Shown here: positions 52,555 to 61,960 of the stretch, piece by piece | How the letters are laid out: each line of letters opens with the position of its first letter | How positions within the stretch are numbered: position 1 is the stretch's first letter | Origin: Candidatus Baltobacteraceae bacterium | Lineage (GTDB): Bacteria; Vulcanimicrobiota; Vulcanimicrobiia; Vulcanimicrobiales; Vulcanimicrobiaceae | Assembly: GCA_036488875.1 (NCBI GenBank) | Contig: DASXGW010000001.1 | Coordinates: forward strand, 248,001 to 312,000 | DNA length: 64,000 bases | Direction: 5' to 3' | The notes under the pieces: model-generated | What the model was told of the DNA's origin: nothing | Database searches by the model: none | The model's input: the letters and a program-made list of their open reading frames with translations, nothing else | Position numbers and translations under genes: made by a program

Positions 52555-53097
52555 ATGACGACCCAAAACTTGCAAGAGCGCGCAGGCGCCGTGACCTTCA
52601 AGGGCAAGCCGATGACGTTGCTTGGCCCGGCACTGAGCGCCGGTGACGCAGCGCCCCCCTTCCATCTGACCGCCGGTGATCTGTCGGTCGCGTCGCTCGA
52701 CGCGCTCAACGACGGCGGAAAGAAAGCGCTGATGCTCATCAGCGTGCCGTCGCTCGATACGGGCGTTTGTTCGCTGGAATCGCAGAAATTCAACGCGCGC
52801 CTGGGCGAGCTGCCGGCAAACGTTGCAGCGCACGTCGTCAGTATGGATTTACCGTTTGCGCAAGCGCGCTGGTGCGGCGCACAAGAGGGCGGCATCAAGC
52901 TGGGCATGCTGTCGGACTATCGCGATCACAGCTTCGGCCTCAACTACGGCTTGCTCATCGGCGAACTTGGCCTACTCGCGCGCGCGATCGTCGTCGTCGG
53001 CAAAGATAAGAAGATCGCCTACGTGCAGATCGTTCCCGAAGTGACGAGCGAACCCGATTACGACGCTGCGATAAAGGCCGCCATTGGCGCAGCATAA
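52555..53097 (+). CDS. tpx: Thiol peroxidase (Tpx, atypical 2-Cys peroxiredoxin)
   Basis: 180 residues, ATG with AAGGAG 6 bases upstream. Reduces hydroperoxides with thioredoxin. Peroxidatic Cys in ISVPSLDTGVCSLESQKFN and resolving Cys in PFAQARWCGAQEG. N-terminal TFKGKPMTLLGPAL is the Tpx hairpin. Cytosolic. It overlaps the guaA frame and a short repeat follows its stop. Confidence 0.95.
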   Translation: MTTQNLQERAGAVTFKGKPMTLLGPALSAGDAAPPFHLTAGDLSVASLDALNDGGKKALMLISVPSLDTGVCSLESQKFNARLGELPANVAAHVVSMDLPFAQARWCGAQEGGIKLGMLSDYRDHSFGLNYGLLIGELGLLARAIVVVGKDKKIAYVQIVPEVTSEPDYDAAIKAAIGAA

Positions 53098-54676
53098 AGC
53101 CAACGGGCCCCTTCGGCAGGCTCAGGATGACAGAACCCCCCCGACTGTCTTCATTTTGGATTTTGGAGCGCAGTACACCCAGTTGATCGCGCGCCGCACG
53201 CGCGAGTTGGGCGTCTATTGCGAGATCGTTCCGCACGATGCGCCCTGGAGCGCGTTGTCGGCGCGCAATCCGGCGGCGCTGATTCTTTCGGGCGGTCCGG
53301 AGAGCACGCTGGTCGACGGCGCGCCCGAGATGGACGAAGCGATCCTCGAATCGGGCGTTCCGATCTTCGGGATTTGCTACGGCATGCAGCTGCTGGCGCG
53401 CGAAACCGGCGCCGAGCTGGTGAAACTCGATCACGCCGAGTACGGGCCCGCAAATCTTGTTGTCGGCAATCGCGACACGCCGATCTTCGACGGCGTGCCG
53501 GACGAGTCGCGCACGTGGATGTCCCACGGCGATTCGGTGATCGAGTTGCCGGACGGGTACGTGGCGCTGGCATCGACGGAACGTTGCCACGTTGCGGCGA
53601 TGGGCAATCCCGACAAGAAGATTTACGGCACACAGTTCCATCCCGAAGTCGTGCACACGCAGCACGGGCGGACGATTCTAGCCAACTTTCTGCGCGAGGT
53701 GGTGGGGCTCGACGACGATTGGAAGATGGAGAACTTCGTCGATCGCGCGATCGAGGAGATTCGTGCGAAAGTCGGCGACGCCAAAGTCATTTGCGCGCTG
53801 TCGGGCGGCGTCGATTCCGCCGTCGCGGCCACCTTGGTCGCTCGCGCGATCGGCGAGCAGCTCACCTGCATCTTCGTCGATCACGGACTGCTGCGTAAGG
53901 GTGAGGCCGATCAAGTCGTGGCGGCGTTTCGGGACGTGCTGCACCTCAACGTCGTCGCCGTCGACGCGCGCAAACGCTTCCTCAAGAAGCTGCGCGACGT
54001 GGAGGATCCCGAGAAGAAGCGCATCATCATCGGTCACGAGTTCATCCGCATCTTCGAAGAAGAAGCCGATAAAATCAAAGGCGCGAAGTTTTTGGTGCAA
54101 GGCACGCTCTATCCCGACGTCATCGAATCGAAGACGCCCGACAGCAAGGCCGGCCACAAGATCAAGTCGCACCACAACGTGGGCGGCCTGCCCAGGAAGA
54201 TGAAGTTCAAGCTGATCGAGCCGCTGCGCGCGCTCTTCAAAGACGAAGTCCGCGAATTGGGGCGCGTGCTCGGCCTGCCCGAACACATCGTCAAACGTCA
54301 GCCCTTCCCGGGACCGGGACTTGCCGTGCGAATCATCGGCGATATTACCGAAGCCCGTTTGGAGATCGTACGCAACGCCGACGCGATCGTGCGCGAAGAG
54401 ATCGACAAGGCGCCGCTCGATCCGCATCCGTGGCAGTACTTCGCCGTGCTCACGCCGGTCAAAAGCGTCGGCGTGATGGGCGACGGCCGCACCTATGCCA
54501 ATCTCGTCGCGGTACGTGCGATTACCAGTGAAGACGGCATGACCGCCGATTGGGCGCGTCTGCCGCACGACTTGATGGAGCGCATCTCGTCGCGCATCGT
54601 CAACGAAGTGCGGGGCGTCAACCGCGTTGCCTACGACATCACGACCAAGCCGCCGGCGACGGTCGAGTGGGAATAG
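53084..54676 (+). CDS. guaA: GMP synthase (glutamine-hydrolysing)
   Basis: 530 residues if the TTG at 53084 (inside tpx) is used. The first conserved residues (ILDFGAQYTQLIARR) begin about 24 codons later, and the residues between are translated from a dispersed repeat, so the true start is uncertain. Class I amidotransferase with GICYGMQL (Cys nucleophile) and FHPEVVHT, then the ATP-PPase loop ALSGGVDSAVAA and the C-terminal dimer domain ending NRVAYDITTKPPATVEWE. Makes GMP from XMP. Confidence 0.95.
   Translation: MAQHKANGPLRQAQDDRTPPTVFILDFGAQYTQLIARRTRELGVYCEIVPHDAPWSALSARNPAALILSGGPESTLVDGAPEMDEAILESGVPIFGICYGMQLLARETGAELVKLDHAEYGPANLVVGNRDTPIFDGVPDESRTWMSHGDSVIELPDGYVALASTERCHVAAMGNPDKKIYGTQFHPEVVHTQHGRTILANFLREVVGLDDDWKMENFVDRAIEEIRAKVGDAKVICALSGGVDSAVAATLVARAIGEQLTCIFVDHGLLRKGEADQVVAAFRDVLHLNVVAVDARKRFLKKLRDVEDPEKKRIIIGHEFIRIFEEEADKIKGAKFLVQGTLYPDVIESKTPDSKAGHKIKSHHNVGGLPRKMKFKLIEPLRALFKDEVRELGRVLGLPEHIVKRQPFPGPGLAVRIIGDITEARLEIVRNADAIVREEIDKAPLDPHPWQYFAVLTPVKSVGVMGDGRTYANLVAVRAITSEDGMTADWARLPHDLMERISSRIVNEVRGVNRVAYDITTKPPATVEWE
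53108..53132 (+). repeat. Dispersed repeat, short form (copy 5)
   Basis: CCCCTTCGGCAGG, then CTCAGGATGACA, without the internal hairpin. It follows the tpx stop by 10 bases and lies inside or just ahead of the guaA start, as copy 4 lies ahead of purB. Confidence 0.75.
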
Positions 54677-54685
54677 CGGCATAGC

Positions 54686-55951
54686 GTGAAAATTCTCGTC
54701 GTCGGAAACGGCGCGCGTGAAGACGCGCTCTCGTGGAGGCTTGCGCAATCGCCGTCGTGCAGCGCGATCTTCGCTGCGCCCGGCAATGCCGGTACCGCGT
54801 CGCGCGGCGAGAACTGGAACGTCGCGGGGACCGATGGCAAAGCGATAACCGAACGCTGCGTTGCCGAGTCGATCGATCTCGTCGTGCTCGGTCCGGAAAC
54901 GGCGATTGCCGCCGGCGTGGGTGACCGATTGCGTGAGGCAAGGATTTCGGTCTTCGGTCCCAATCGGTCGGCCGGAAGGCTCGAATCGAGCAAGATTTTT
55001 TCGAAGCGCTTCATGGAACGCCACGGCGTGCCGACCGCACGCGCGGTCGTCGTGCATTCGCTCGATGCCGCAAAGAAAGCGCTCGACGAATTCCAGGGCG
55101 CCGTCGTTGTCAAAGCCGACGGCTTGGCGGCCGGAAAAGGCGTCGTCGTGGCACCCGATGCAAAAGCTGCGCGCGCGGTGCTGGCGGATTGGTATCGCGG
55201 CGGCAAACTGCCGGGCGGCGGCAGCGACGTGCTCCTCGAGGAGAAGCTCGAAGGGCGCGAAGTCAGCGTCTTTGCGCTCGCCGACGGACGCGCGATGGTG
55301 CCGCTCTCGGCCGCGTGCGATTACAAGCGCGCCGGCGACGGCGATACCGGTCCCAATACCGGCGGTATGGGCGCCTACTCGCCGCCGAGAGGGTTTCCCG
55401 ACGATCTCTACGATCGCGTGCGCGAGCGCGTTCTCGCTCCCGTATTGCGCGGGCTCTTGGCCGAAGGCGAAGAGTACGTCGGTATCTTGTATTGCGGCTT
55501 GATGTGGACCAAAAACGGTCCGTACGTCATCGAGTTCAACGCGCGCTTCGGCGATCCCGAAACGCAAGTCTTGATGCCGCGCATCGGCGGCGATTTCGCG
55601 CAGCTGCTCAAATCGGCAGCCGATGGAGCGATGGATCTGTCGCTGGCGACGTTTTCGCCGCAGAGTTGCGTCGGCGTCGTGCTGGCCACTAGCGACTATC
55701 CGCGCAGCAACACACCGCTGAGCGGCTTGAGCCTCCACGTCTCGCTGGCCGACGGCAGTCAGGCGTTTTGGGGCGGTTCCCAGCTTGCCGGGGAAACGGT
55801 GAGTACCGGCGGAGGCCGCGTGCTGACGGTCACGGCCCTGGGCGACGACCTGGGTTCGGCGCGTGCGCGTGCGTACGACGCCGTCAAGACCTTGGCCGGG
55901 CGCTTAGGGACACAAGCGCTGACGTACCGGCGCGATATCGCCCACTTCTAG
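54686..55951 (+). CDS. purD: Phosphoribosylamine-glycine ligase
   Basis: 421 residues, GTG start 9 bases after guaA. ATP-grasp enzyme joining glycine to phosphoribosylamine, step 2 of purine synthesis. ILVVGNGAREDALSWRL at the start, VLGPETAIAAGVGDRL, VVKADGLAAGKGVVVA, PNTGGMGAYSPP and GLMWTKNGPYVIEFNARFGDPETQVL. Complete. With the purB-purS block it gives seven de novo purine steps in the window; purF, purM, purN/T and the IMP cyclohydrolase are absent. Confidence 0.95.
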   Translation: MKILVVGNGAREDALSWRLAQSPSCSAIFAAPGNAGTASRGENWNVAGTDGKAITERCVAESIDLVVLGPETAIAAGVGDRLREARISVFGPNRSAGRLESSKIFSKRFMERHGVPTARAVVVHSLDAAKKALDEFQGAVVVKADGLAAGKGVVVAPDAKAARAVLADWYRGGKLPGGGSDVLLEEKLEGREVSVFALADGRAMVPLSAACDYKRAGDGDTGPNTGGMGAYSPPRGFPDDLYDRVRERVLAPVLRGLLAEGEEYVGILYCGLMWTKNGPYVIEFNARFGDPETQVLMPRIGGDFAQLLKSAADGAMDLSLATFSPQSCVGVVLATSDYPRSNTPLSGLSLHVSLADGSQAFWGGSQLAGETVSTGGGRVLTVTALGDDLGSARARAYDAVKTLAGRLGTQALTYRRDIAHF

Positions 55952-56057
55952 CGCTCGAAAATCGGGCTTGTCACGTGCGGCCGCGCGATAGCGTCTATGC
56001 TGCGGAGGTCAAAAACGATGCACGCAATGGCGGCCGAGAAACTCGAAAGGATACAAC

Positions 56058-56624
56058 GTGAATACCCCGGCTAACGCCGTCACCGACGAACCGTTCCTGA
56101 CGCCCGTCGAGCGGCCGCAAAGTTTGATCATGCGCCTGGTGTACGCCATGACGCGAAAACAGTTCGGCAAAGTGCTGACGCCGCTAAAGGTATGGGCGGT
56201 ACGCTTGCCGCCGGCGTTCGGCAGCTTCGTCGGCAAAATCAGCGGCCTGGATAAGAAGCTCGTTCTGCCGCAGGACCTCCAGTTTCTCGTGCGCCAGCGC
56301 GTCGCGCAGATCAATACGTGCAGCTTCTGCATCGACATCGGTCGCTTTTTTGCGATGAAGGAACACGTCGCCGAGGCGAAGATTCAGGCACTCGACCATT
56401 ACAACGACAGCCCGCTGTTCGACGAGCGGGAGCGCGCGGCGCTGGCGTACGTTACGGAGCTTACTCGCGACAAGCAGATTTCGACGGGAGCCATCGCGCG
56501 GTTAAAGGCCAACTTCAGCGACCGCGAGATCTGCGAGATCGCCTGGCTCGTTGCCGGCGAACACGTGTACAACATGATCAATATCGGGCTCAACATCCAC
56601 TCGGACAGGCTTTGCCAGGTTTAG
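56058..56624 (+). CDS. AhpD/carboxymuconolactone-decarboxylase-like protein
   Basis: 188 residues, GTG with AAAGGA 7 bases upstream. The redox motif CSFCIDIGRFFAMKE (C-x2-C plus downstream His/Glu region) is that of AhpD-like alkylhydroperoxidases, which reduce peroxides through a disulfide relay. The larger part (LFDERERAALAYVTELTRDK) is the CMD helical fold. A GGAGG followed by a short ORF (MHAMAAEKLERIQREYPG) overlaps the start and could be a leader. Substrate unknown. Confidence 0.82.
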   Translation: MNTPANAVTDEPFLTPVERPQSLIMRLVYAMTRKQFGKVLTPLKVWAVRLPPAFGSFVGKISGLDKKLVLPQDLQFLVRQRVAQINTCSFCIDIGRFFAMKEHVAEAKIQALDHYNDSPLFDERERAALAYVTELTRDKQISTGAIARLKANFSDREICEIAWLVAGEHVYNMINIGLNIHSDRLCQV

Positions 56625-56640
56625 TACAAACGCTGTAAGC

Positions 56641-57963
56641 GTGAAGTCGCGGCGGCCTTGGGTCCCCTGGATCGTTGCGTTTGCGTACGCGACCGTCTAT
56701 TCGTGGCTGGGGATCGCGCGATACCGGTCATATCACGCTAGTTACGATGAAGGGCTGTTCACGCAGGTCATAAGCTCGGCTTTTTCGGGTTTCCACAGCA
56801 CACCCGAAGGAGCAAACCACTTTGCGTTTCACTTTTCCCCGATCCTCTACGCCGTCGCGCCGCTGTTGTGGACGTTCAAATCGCCAATCGCGCTCATCGT
56901 GGTTGGATCCGTTGCGTGCGCGTTCACGATTCCGGCGATTTACTGTATCGCCGCGCGCCGTATGCCGGCACAATGGGCGGTCGCCGTTGCATTTGCCGTT
57001 GCACTTTATCCGCCACTGGGCGGCGTGGCGTTCACGGATTTCACCGAGAACGTTTTTGCGCCGGCTGCTGCCGTGTGGCTGTTGTGGTCGATCGACGGGC
57101 GAAAGATGGGGGCGGCCTGGTGTTTTGCCATTCTCTGCCTATGCATCAAAGAGGACCAAGCCCTGTTCCTTGCGTACGCCGGGGTTCTCGGAATCGTCTA
57201 TTTTGCTCGCCGCCGGGAGCGCCAATGGGTCGTTTTTGCGGCGTCGCTGACGGTCGTATCCCTCGTGACGATCGCGCTGTACATGACCGTGGTGCGCCAC
57301 GCGAGCGGTGTGTCGTACGGCTATCCATCGATACGCGACTTTTACGGCGGCGCGACACCTTGGCAGCTCGTCGCAGGCGTCTTTACGGCACCGAAGCTGC
57401 AATACGTGGTCGCGTCGCTGTTGCCGTTGCTCGGGCTCTGTTTACTCTCGGAGTGCATGCTGTTGGCGTTGCCGGGGCTCGCGGAGTGTCTGTTGTCGCG
57501 CGTTCCGGTCGTCTATATGATCGGCCAACATTACGCGGCAACGTGGGTTCCCTACGTGCTCGTTGCCTTTGCACTCGGGGTCGCGCGGGTTTGGAAACGT
57601 GCACCGCGAGCGGCGGCAGCGCTCCTCGCGCTGTCGCTGCTCGTCAGCCTGTATATCAACGTCGAAGCAAGCCCGAACGATTGGTCTGCGAACCTCTCTC
57701 CAAGGTCGGCTTCCGACGACGCGCTGGACGCGTTTATCGGCGGCCTTCCCGCGAACGCATCGGTCACTTCGTTCGCGCGCGTGTTCTCTCACCTGGGGCT
57801 GGACCCCAACGCGACGTTATACGCGCAAGCTCCCACGCAATACGTGATCCTCTATGCCGATCGTGATTTCCCAGACTGGGAAGCCCGCGAGCGCGGGTTC
57901 ATCGAATCGAATCATTATGCGCTGATCGAGCGCAAGGGGAGCGTCGAGATATACCGCCGGTGA
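56641..57963 (+). CDS. DUF2079 polytopic membrane protein
   Basis: 440 residues, GTG start, about 9-10 hydrophobic segments. Early ARYRSYHASYDEGLFTQVIS and NHFAFHFSPILYAVAPLLW are the DUF2079 core, a family related to GT-C membrane glycosyltransferases in layout. A C-terminal extracytoplasmic domain (PANASVTSFARVFSHLGLDP) follows the last helix. A role in sugar transfer from a lipid carrier is inferred. It ends 5 bases before the convergent phosphoesterase stop. Confidence 0.8.
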   Translation: MKSRRPWVPWIVAFAYATVYSWLGIARYRSYHASYDEGLFTQVISSAFSGFHSTPEGANHFAFHFSPILYAVAPLLWTFKSPIALIVVGSVACAFTIPAIYCIAARRMPAQWAVAVAFAVALYPPLGGVAFTDFTENVFAPAAAVWLLWSIDGRKMGAAWCFAILCLCIKEDQALFLAYAGVLGIVYFARRRERQWVVFAASLTVVSLVTIALYMTVVRHASGVSYGYPSIRDFYGGATPWQLVAGVFTAPKLQYVVASLLPLLGLCLLSECMLLALPGLAECLLSRVPVVYMIGQHYAATWVPYVLVAFALGVARVWKRAPRAAAALLALSLLVSLYINVEASPNDWSANLSPRSASDDALDAFIGGLPANASVTSFARVFSHLGLDPNATLYAQAPTQYVILYADRDFPDWEARERGFIESNHYALIERKGSVEIYRR

Positions 57964-57968
57964 CGCGG

Positions 57969-59276
57969 TTATTCCGTGTCGAGCGGCTGGGTCGAAGGCG
58001 GTAAGCGCACGAAAAACTTGGCGTCGTGCCCGACCTTCACCGGGACGTAGGCGCGCGGTTTTTGCGAAAAGTTCAAGACGCTTCCTATGCTGGCGGCGCG
58101 GGTGTCGCTGGTTCCCATGCGCCCGAGCTGCCAGTTGTCTTCGACAAAGCGCAGGATGCTGCCGAACTCATATTGCTGATGCGCGATGTAGCCTTGGCGC
58201 GCGTACGGCGACACGACGATCGCCGGTACGCGGAAACCCAACCCGCCAAAGGTGAGCTGCGGCGGAGGGACATGATCGTAGAAGCCGCCCCAGTCGTCCC
58301 AGACGATAAAAATCGCCGTCGACTTCCAATAGGCGCTTTTACCGATGGCATTGACGACGCTGCCGATCCAGTCGGGGCCTAGATCGCGGGCGGCGTTCGG
58401 ATGGTCCGAGAAGTCCGCCGTTGGAATCACCCAGGAAACCGAAGCGAGCCGTCCTGAGGCAATATCCCCAAAGAGATTCGTCTGCGGAGTGGAGATGTTC
58501 GTCGACCATTGCGGCCCGTAGCGGATCGAGCGGATCGCTTGAAAGGGATTCCAGCTATCCCTCGGACGGGTCGCATAGTAGCGCCACGTGACCTTCTTGC
58601 GAGAGAGAAGGCCGCCGAGAGTTTCGTATTTGAAGCACGGAAACGGCCCTTTAAACCATAGCGGATTCCCATTGCGCTCGACCAGCGACGTGACGGTTCC
58701 GGCCGGCGCATCGCAACCCGACGGCGATGCGGTGGGGGTATCGACGATACTGTAGTTCGGCGCGATTTCCGTCCCGCCGGCAATCAGGTCTTGATGGCCG
58801 GTGAAACTATTGCTGCCTTGCGTCGTGAACATGTGGTCGGCCAAGACATAGCGCTTAGCAAGCGTCCAATACACTGCGATCTGCTTTGGATCGACGTATT
58901 GATACGGATGGGTCGCGGTTCCCCCGGCAGCAGTCGAGGTGAGGTCGAAGCCGTCCATCTTTCCGTGGTCGTAGTCGGTAAGATACGAGTAATACGAGTA
59001 AGCCTCACGCGTAAAGTCGAGTAAGTTGCGCTTCGCCAGTGGAACGATCGTACCGTCGTGCAGCCGCCCTTGCGTGGCGCCGTCGGCGCCGGGAAACGTG
59101 CCGAAAAAATTGTCGAAGCTGCGGTTCTCTTGAATCAGAATAACGACGTGTTGAATCTTCGTCGGCGTCTTCGGCGCTACGGCGATCGATTGTTCGGAGT
59201 TCGGACTAAACGGCGCAACGGTGCCCGCGCAACCCGTCAGCACTGCGGCAAGGGCGAACAATAGTCTCGTGTTCAC
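57969..59276 (-). CDS. PF04185-type phosphoesterase lipoprotein (tandem copy C)
   Basis: 435 residues from GTG 59276, one base after the stop of the next copy upstream; this start leaves a clean lipobox ([14 protein letters not shown]). Same fold as the 29690 protein with [20 protein letters not shown] at the N-terminal metal site and [20 protein letters not shown] at the C-terminal one. Exported, lipid-anchored, probably hydrolyses phosphate esters. Third of three tandem genes, likely one transcript. Confidence 0.88.
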   Translation of the reverse strand: MNTRLLFALAAVLTGCAGTVAPFSPNSEQSIAVAPKTPTKIQHVVILIQENRSFDNFFGTFPGADGATQGRLHDGTIVPLAKRNLLDFTREAYSYYSYLTDYDHGKMDGFDLTSTAAGGTATHPYQYVDPKQIAVYWTLAKRYVLADHMFTTQGSNSFTGHQDLIAGGTEIAPNYSIVDTPTASPSGCDAPAGTVTSLVERNGNPLWFKGPFPCFKYETLGGLLSRKKVTWRYYATRPRDSWNPFQAIRSIRYGPQWSTNISTPQTNLFGDIASGRLASVSWVIPTADFSDHPNAARDLGPDWIGSVVNAIGKSAYWKSTAIFIVWDDWGGFYDHVPPPQLTFGGLGFRVPAIVVSPYARQGYIAHQQYEFGSILRFVEDNWQLGRMGTSDTRAASIGSVLNFSQKPRAYVPVKVGHDAKFFVRLPPSTQPLDTE

Positions 59277-59277
59277 G

Positions 59278-60588
59278 TTACTCCGAATCCAGCGGACGAG
59301 TCGAGGGCGGCAGCGAGAGAAAGAACTTCGCATCGTGCGCGACCTTGACCGGGACGTACGCTCGCGGTTTTTGCGAAAAGTTAAAGACGCTTCCTATGCT
59401 GGCGGCGCGGGTGTCGCTGGTTCCCAGGCGCCCGAGCTTCCAGTTGTCCTCGATAAAGCGCAGGATGCTGCCGAACTCGTATTGCTGATGCGCGACGTAG
59501 TGGGCGCGCGCGTAGGGCGATACGATAATGGCCGGTACGCGAAAGCCCAGGCCGCCAAACGTTAGCGGCGGCGGCTGCACGTGATCGTAAAAGCCGCCCC
59601 AGTCGTCCCAGACGATAACGATCGCCGTCGACTTCCAATAGGCGCTCTTGCCGACGGCATTGACGATGCTGCCTATCCAATCCGGGCCAAAGTCGCGCGG
59701 CTCGCCCGGATGGTCGGAATAGTCCGCCGTCGGAATCACCCACGAGACGGCCGGGAGCGTTCCGCCGAAAATGTCGTTGAGGATGGTATTTTGCGGCGTC
59801 GAGATATTCGTCGACCAGCGCGCACCGTAGCGCACCGAACGAATGGCCTCGAACGCGTTCCAGTTCGTCTGAGGAAAAGTCGCATAGTAACGCCACGTAA
59901 GCTTCTTCCTATCGAGAAGGCCGGCGAGCGTCGGATAATTGAAGCACGGAAATGGGCCTTTGTTCCAACCGGGCGTGCCGTTAACGGTGACCAGCGAGGT
60001 AACCGTGCCGGCAGACGCGTCGCAACCCCACGGAAAGCCGTTCGGGGGATCGACGATACTATACTTTGGACTGATTTGAGTGCCTCCGGCGATCAAATCT
60101 TGATGCGCGGTAAAACTGTCGCTCCCTTGCGTCGTGAACATATGGTCGGCGAGAACGTACCGTCGGGCGAGCGTCCAATACACCGCAATTTGCGCGGGGT
60201 CGACGTATTGATAGGGCTGCAGCGCCGGCACACCCTGCTGGGTTGCGCTCACGTCGAATCCGTCGAGCTTCCCTTTATCGTAGTCGGTGAGAAAGTTGTA
60301 GTAGCCGTGCGGAACGTCGCGGAGGTCGAGCAAATTCCGCTTCGCTAACGGCACGGTCACGCCGGTGTGAATCTGGCCGTGCGTCGTACCGTCCGCTCCG
60401 ACAAACGTCGCGAAGAGGTTGTCGAAGGAGCGATTCTCTTGAATCAAGATGACGACGTGCTGAATTTTGGTCGTCGCGTTGGGCGCCAGCCCGGCCGCGG
60501 GCAGCGATGCGCGGGGCGCGAGCGGCGATATTCCACCTGAGCACCCCGTGAGGAGCGCCGCGAGGACGAGCCACCTCGGAATGGTCAC
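59278..60588 (-). CDS. PF04185-type phosphoesterase lipoprotein (tandem copy B)
   Basis: 436 residues, GTG 60588 one base after the previous stop. Signal [34 protein letters not shown] and [20 protein letters not shown] mark the two metal-site halves. Very similar to copy C along the full length (for example [20 protein letters not shown]), so recently duplicated. The divergent part is mostly the linker after the lipobox and the 60-residue loop near [15 protein letters not shown]-like segments. Confidence 0.88.
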   Translation of the reverse strand: MTIPRWLVLAALLTGCSGGISPLAPRASLPAAGLAPNATTKIQHVVILIQENRSFDNLFATFVGADGTTHGQIHTGVTVPLAKRNLLDLRDVPHGYYNFLTDYDKGKLDGFDVSATQQGVPALQPYQYVDPAQIAVYWTLARRYVLADHMFTTQGSDSFTAHQDLIAGGTQISPKYSIVDPPNGFPWGCDASAGTVTSLVTVNGTPGWNKGPFPCFNYPTLAGLLDRKKLTWRYYATFPQTNWNAFEAIRSVRYGARWSTNISTPQNTILNDIFGGTLPAVSWVIPTADYSDHPGEPRDFGPDWIGSIVNAVGKSAYWKSTAIVIVWDDWGGFYDHVQPPPLTFGGLGFRVPAIIVSPYARAHYVAHQQYEFGSILRFIEDNWKLGRLGTSDTRAASIGSVFNFSQKPRAYVPVKVAHDAKFFLSLPPSTRPLDSE

Positions 60589-60589
60589 G

Positions 60590-61921
60590 TTACTGCGAGT
60601 CCAACGGCCGGTTCGAGGGCGGCATCGAGATGAAGAACGCGCGCGAATGCCCGACCTTCACGGGAACGTACCGGCGCGGCGTTTGCCGGAAGTTGAAGAC
60701 GCTCCCGATGCTGTTTGCGCGAACGTCACTGCTGCCCAGGCGTCCCAACGACCAATTGTCTTCGATGAACCGCAAGATGCTGCCGAACTCGAACTGCTCG
60801 TGTGCCACGTAACCGCGGCGTGCGTAAGGCGAGACGATGATGGCCGGGACGCGAAAACCCAGCTCGCCGAAACCGTACTGCGGCGGAGCGACGTGATCGT
60901 AAAGGCCGCCCCAGTCGTCCCACACAATGACGATGGCCGTCGATTTCCAATACGGGCTCTCGCCGATCGCGTTGACGACGTTGCCGACCCAGTCGGGACC
61001 GTAGTCGCGCGGCTCGCCGGGATGATCGGAGTAATCGGGTGCCGGAATCACCCACGAGACGGCCGGAAGCGCGCCATTTGTGACGTCTTTGAAGATGGTG
61101 GTTTGCGGAGTGGAGATGTTTGTTCTCCATCGCGCGCCGTACCGTATGGCTTTTATCGCGTCGAACGCACTCCAACTATAGGTTGGATATTGGACGTAAT
61201 AGCGCCACGGGATGTTTTTGCCGTTGAGAAGCGCGCCTAATGTGGGGTAGCTGAAGCACGGGAACGGGCCTTTTTGCCACAGCGGCATTCCGTTGCGGCG
61301 TACTAACGACGTTACCGTCCCCGCTGGAGCGTCGCAACCCCAGGGCGCTTGCGAGGGTGCATTGATGACCGCGGAAGCCGGATCGATCTGCGTGCCGCCG
61401 GCGATGAGATCTTGATGCGCAATGAAGCTGTCGCTACCCGTGGTCATAAACAGGTGGTCTGCCAAGACGTACCGTCTGGCAAGCGTCCAATACGCGGCAA
61501 TCTGTTGGGGATAGACGTATTGATACGCAAGCAGGCCGGCGGGTTTACCCGTTACGGCCGGGGTGACGTCGAAGCCGTCCATGCGTCCGCGGTCGTAGTC
61601 GTTGACATAAGGCGCGTAGCCGTGAAGAATATCGGTTTTCATCACGAGATTCACTTCGGCCAGCTTGACCCGTGCGCCGGTATGGATTGTCCCCTCGGTG
61701 GCGCCGTCGGCGCCGGGGAACGTCGCGAAAAAGTTGTCGAAGCTGCGATTCTCTTGGATCACGATAACGACGTGCTGGATTTTCGTCGACGCCGTGGCGG
61801 GCGCGACGGCCGCTTGCGGCTGCGCCGGCGCCGGCGAAACCGCCGGAACGCCCGAACATCCCGCAGCCATAACGGCAAGCGCGAGCGAGCAGAGGGCGGC
61901 CAGGCGACCCAACGGCTTCAT
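60590..61921 (-). CDS. PF04185-type phosphoesterase lipoprotein (tandem copy A)
   Basis: 443 residues, ATG. Signal [35 protein letters not shown] and [20 protein letters not shown]. First gene of the tandem; only 39 bases separate its ATG from the divergent MFS ATG, so both promoters must be compact. It has a Pro/Ala-rich linker behind the lipid anchor (PAVSPAPAQPQAAVAP). Substrate specificity cannot be told from B and C. Confidence 0.88.
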   Translation of the reverse strand: MKPLGRLAALCSLALAVMAAGCSGVPAVSPAPAQPQAAVAPATASTKIQHVVIVIQENRSFDNFFATFPGADGATEGTIHTGARVKLAEVNLVMKTDILHGYAPYVNDYDRGRMDGFDVTPAVTGKPAGLLAYQYVYPQQIAAYWTLARRYVLADHLFMTTGSDSFIAHQDLIAGGTQIDPASAVINAPSQAPWGCDAPAGTVTSLVRRNGMPLWQKGPFPCFSYPTLGALLNGKNIPWRYYVQYPTYSWSAFDAIKAIRYGARWRTNISTPQTTIFKDVTNGALPAVSWVIPAPDYSDHPGEPRDYGPDWVGNVVNAIGESPYWKSTAIVIVWDDWGGLYDHVAPPQYGFGELGFRVPAIIVSPYARRGYVAHEQFEFGSILRFIEDNWSLGRLGSSDVRANSIGSVFNFRQTPRRYVPVKVGHSRAFFISMPPSNRPLDSQ

Positions 61922-61960
61922 CGTCGTGTCGCATTTGGGTGCGCGGGTATTACTACCTCC

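Noticed and set aside
53678-55738. 686-codon open frame on the minus strand opposite guaA and purD
   Set aside because: It crosses two well-defined genes and has shadow composition (AAxRxD runs); GuaA and PurD motifs decide the strand.
55998-56065. Leader peptide before the AhpD-like gene
   Set aside because: A GGAGG and an 18-codon ORF exist, but the ORF is short and the real gene has its own AAAGGA; evidence is too thin for a feature.
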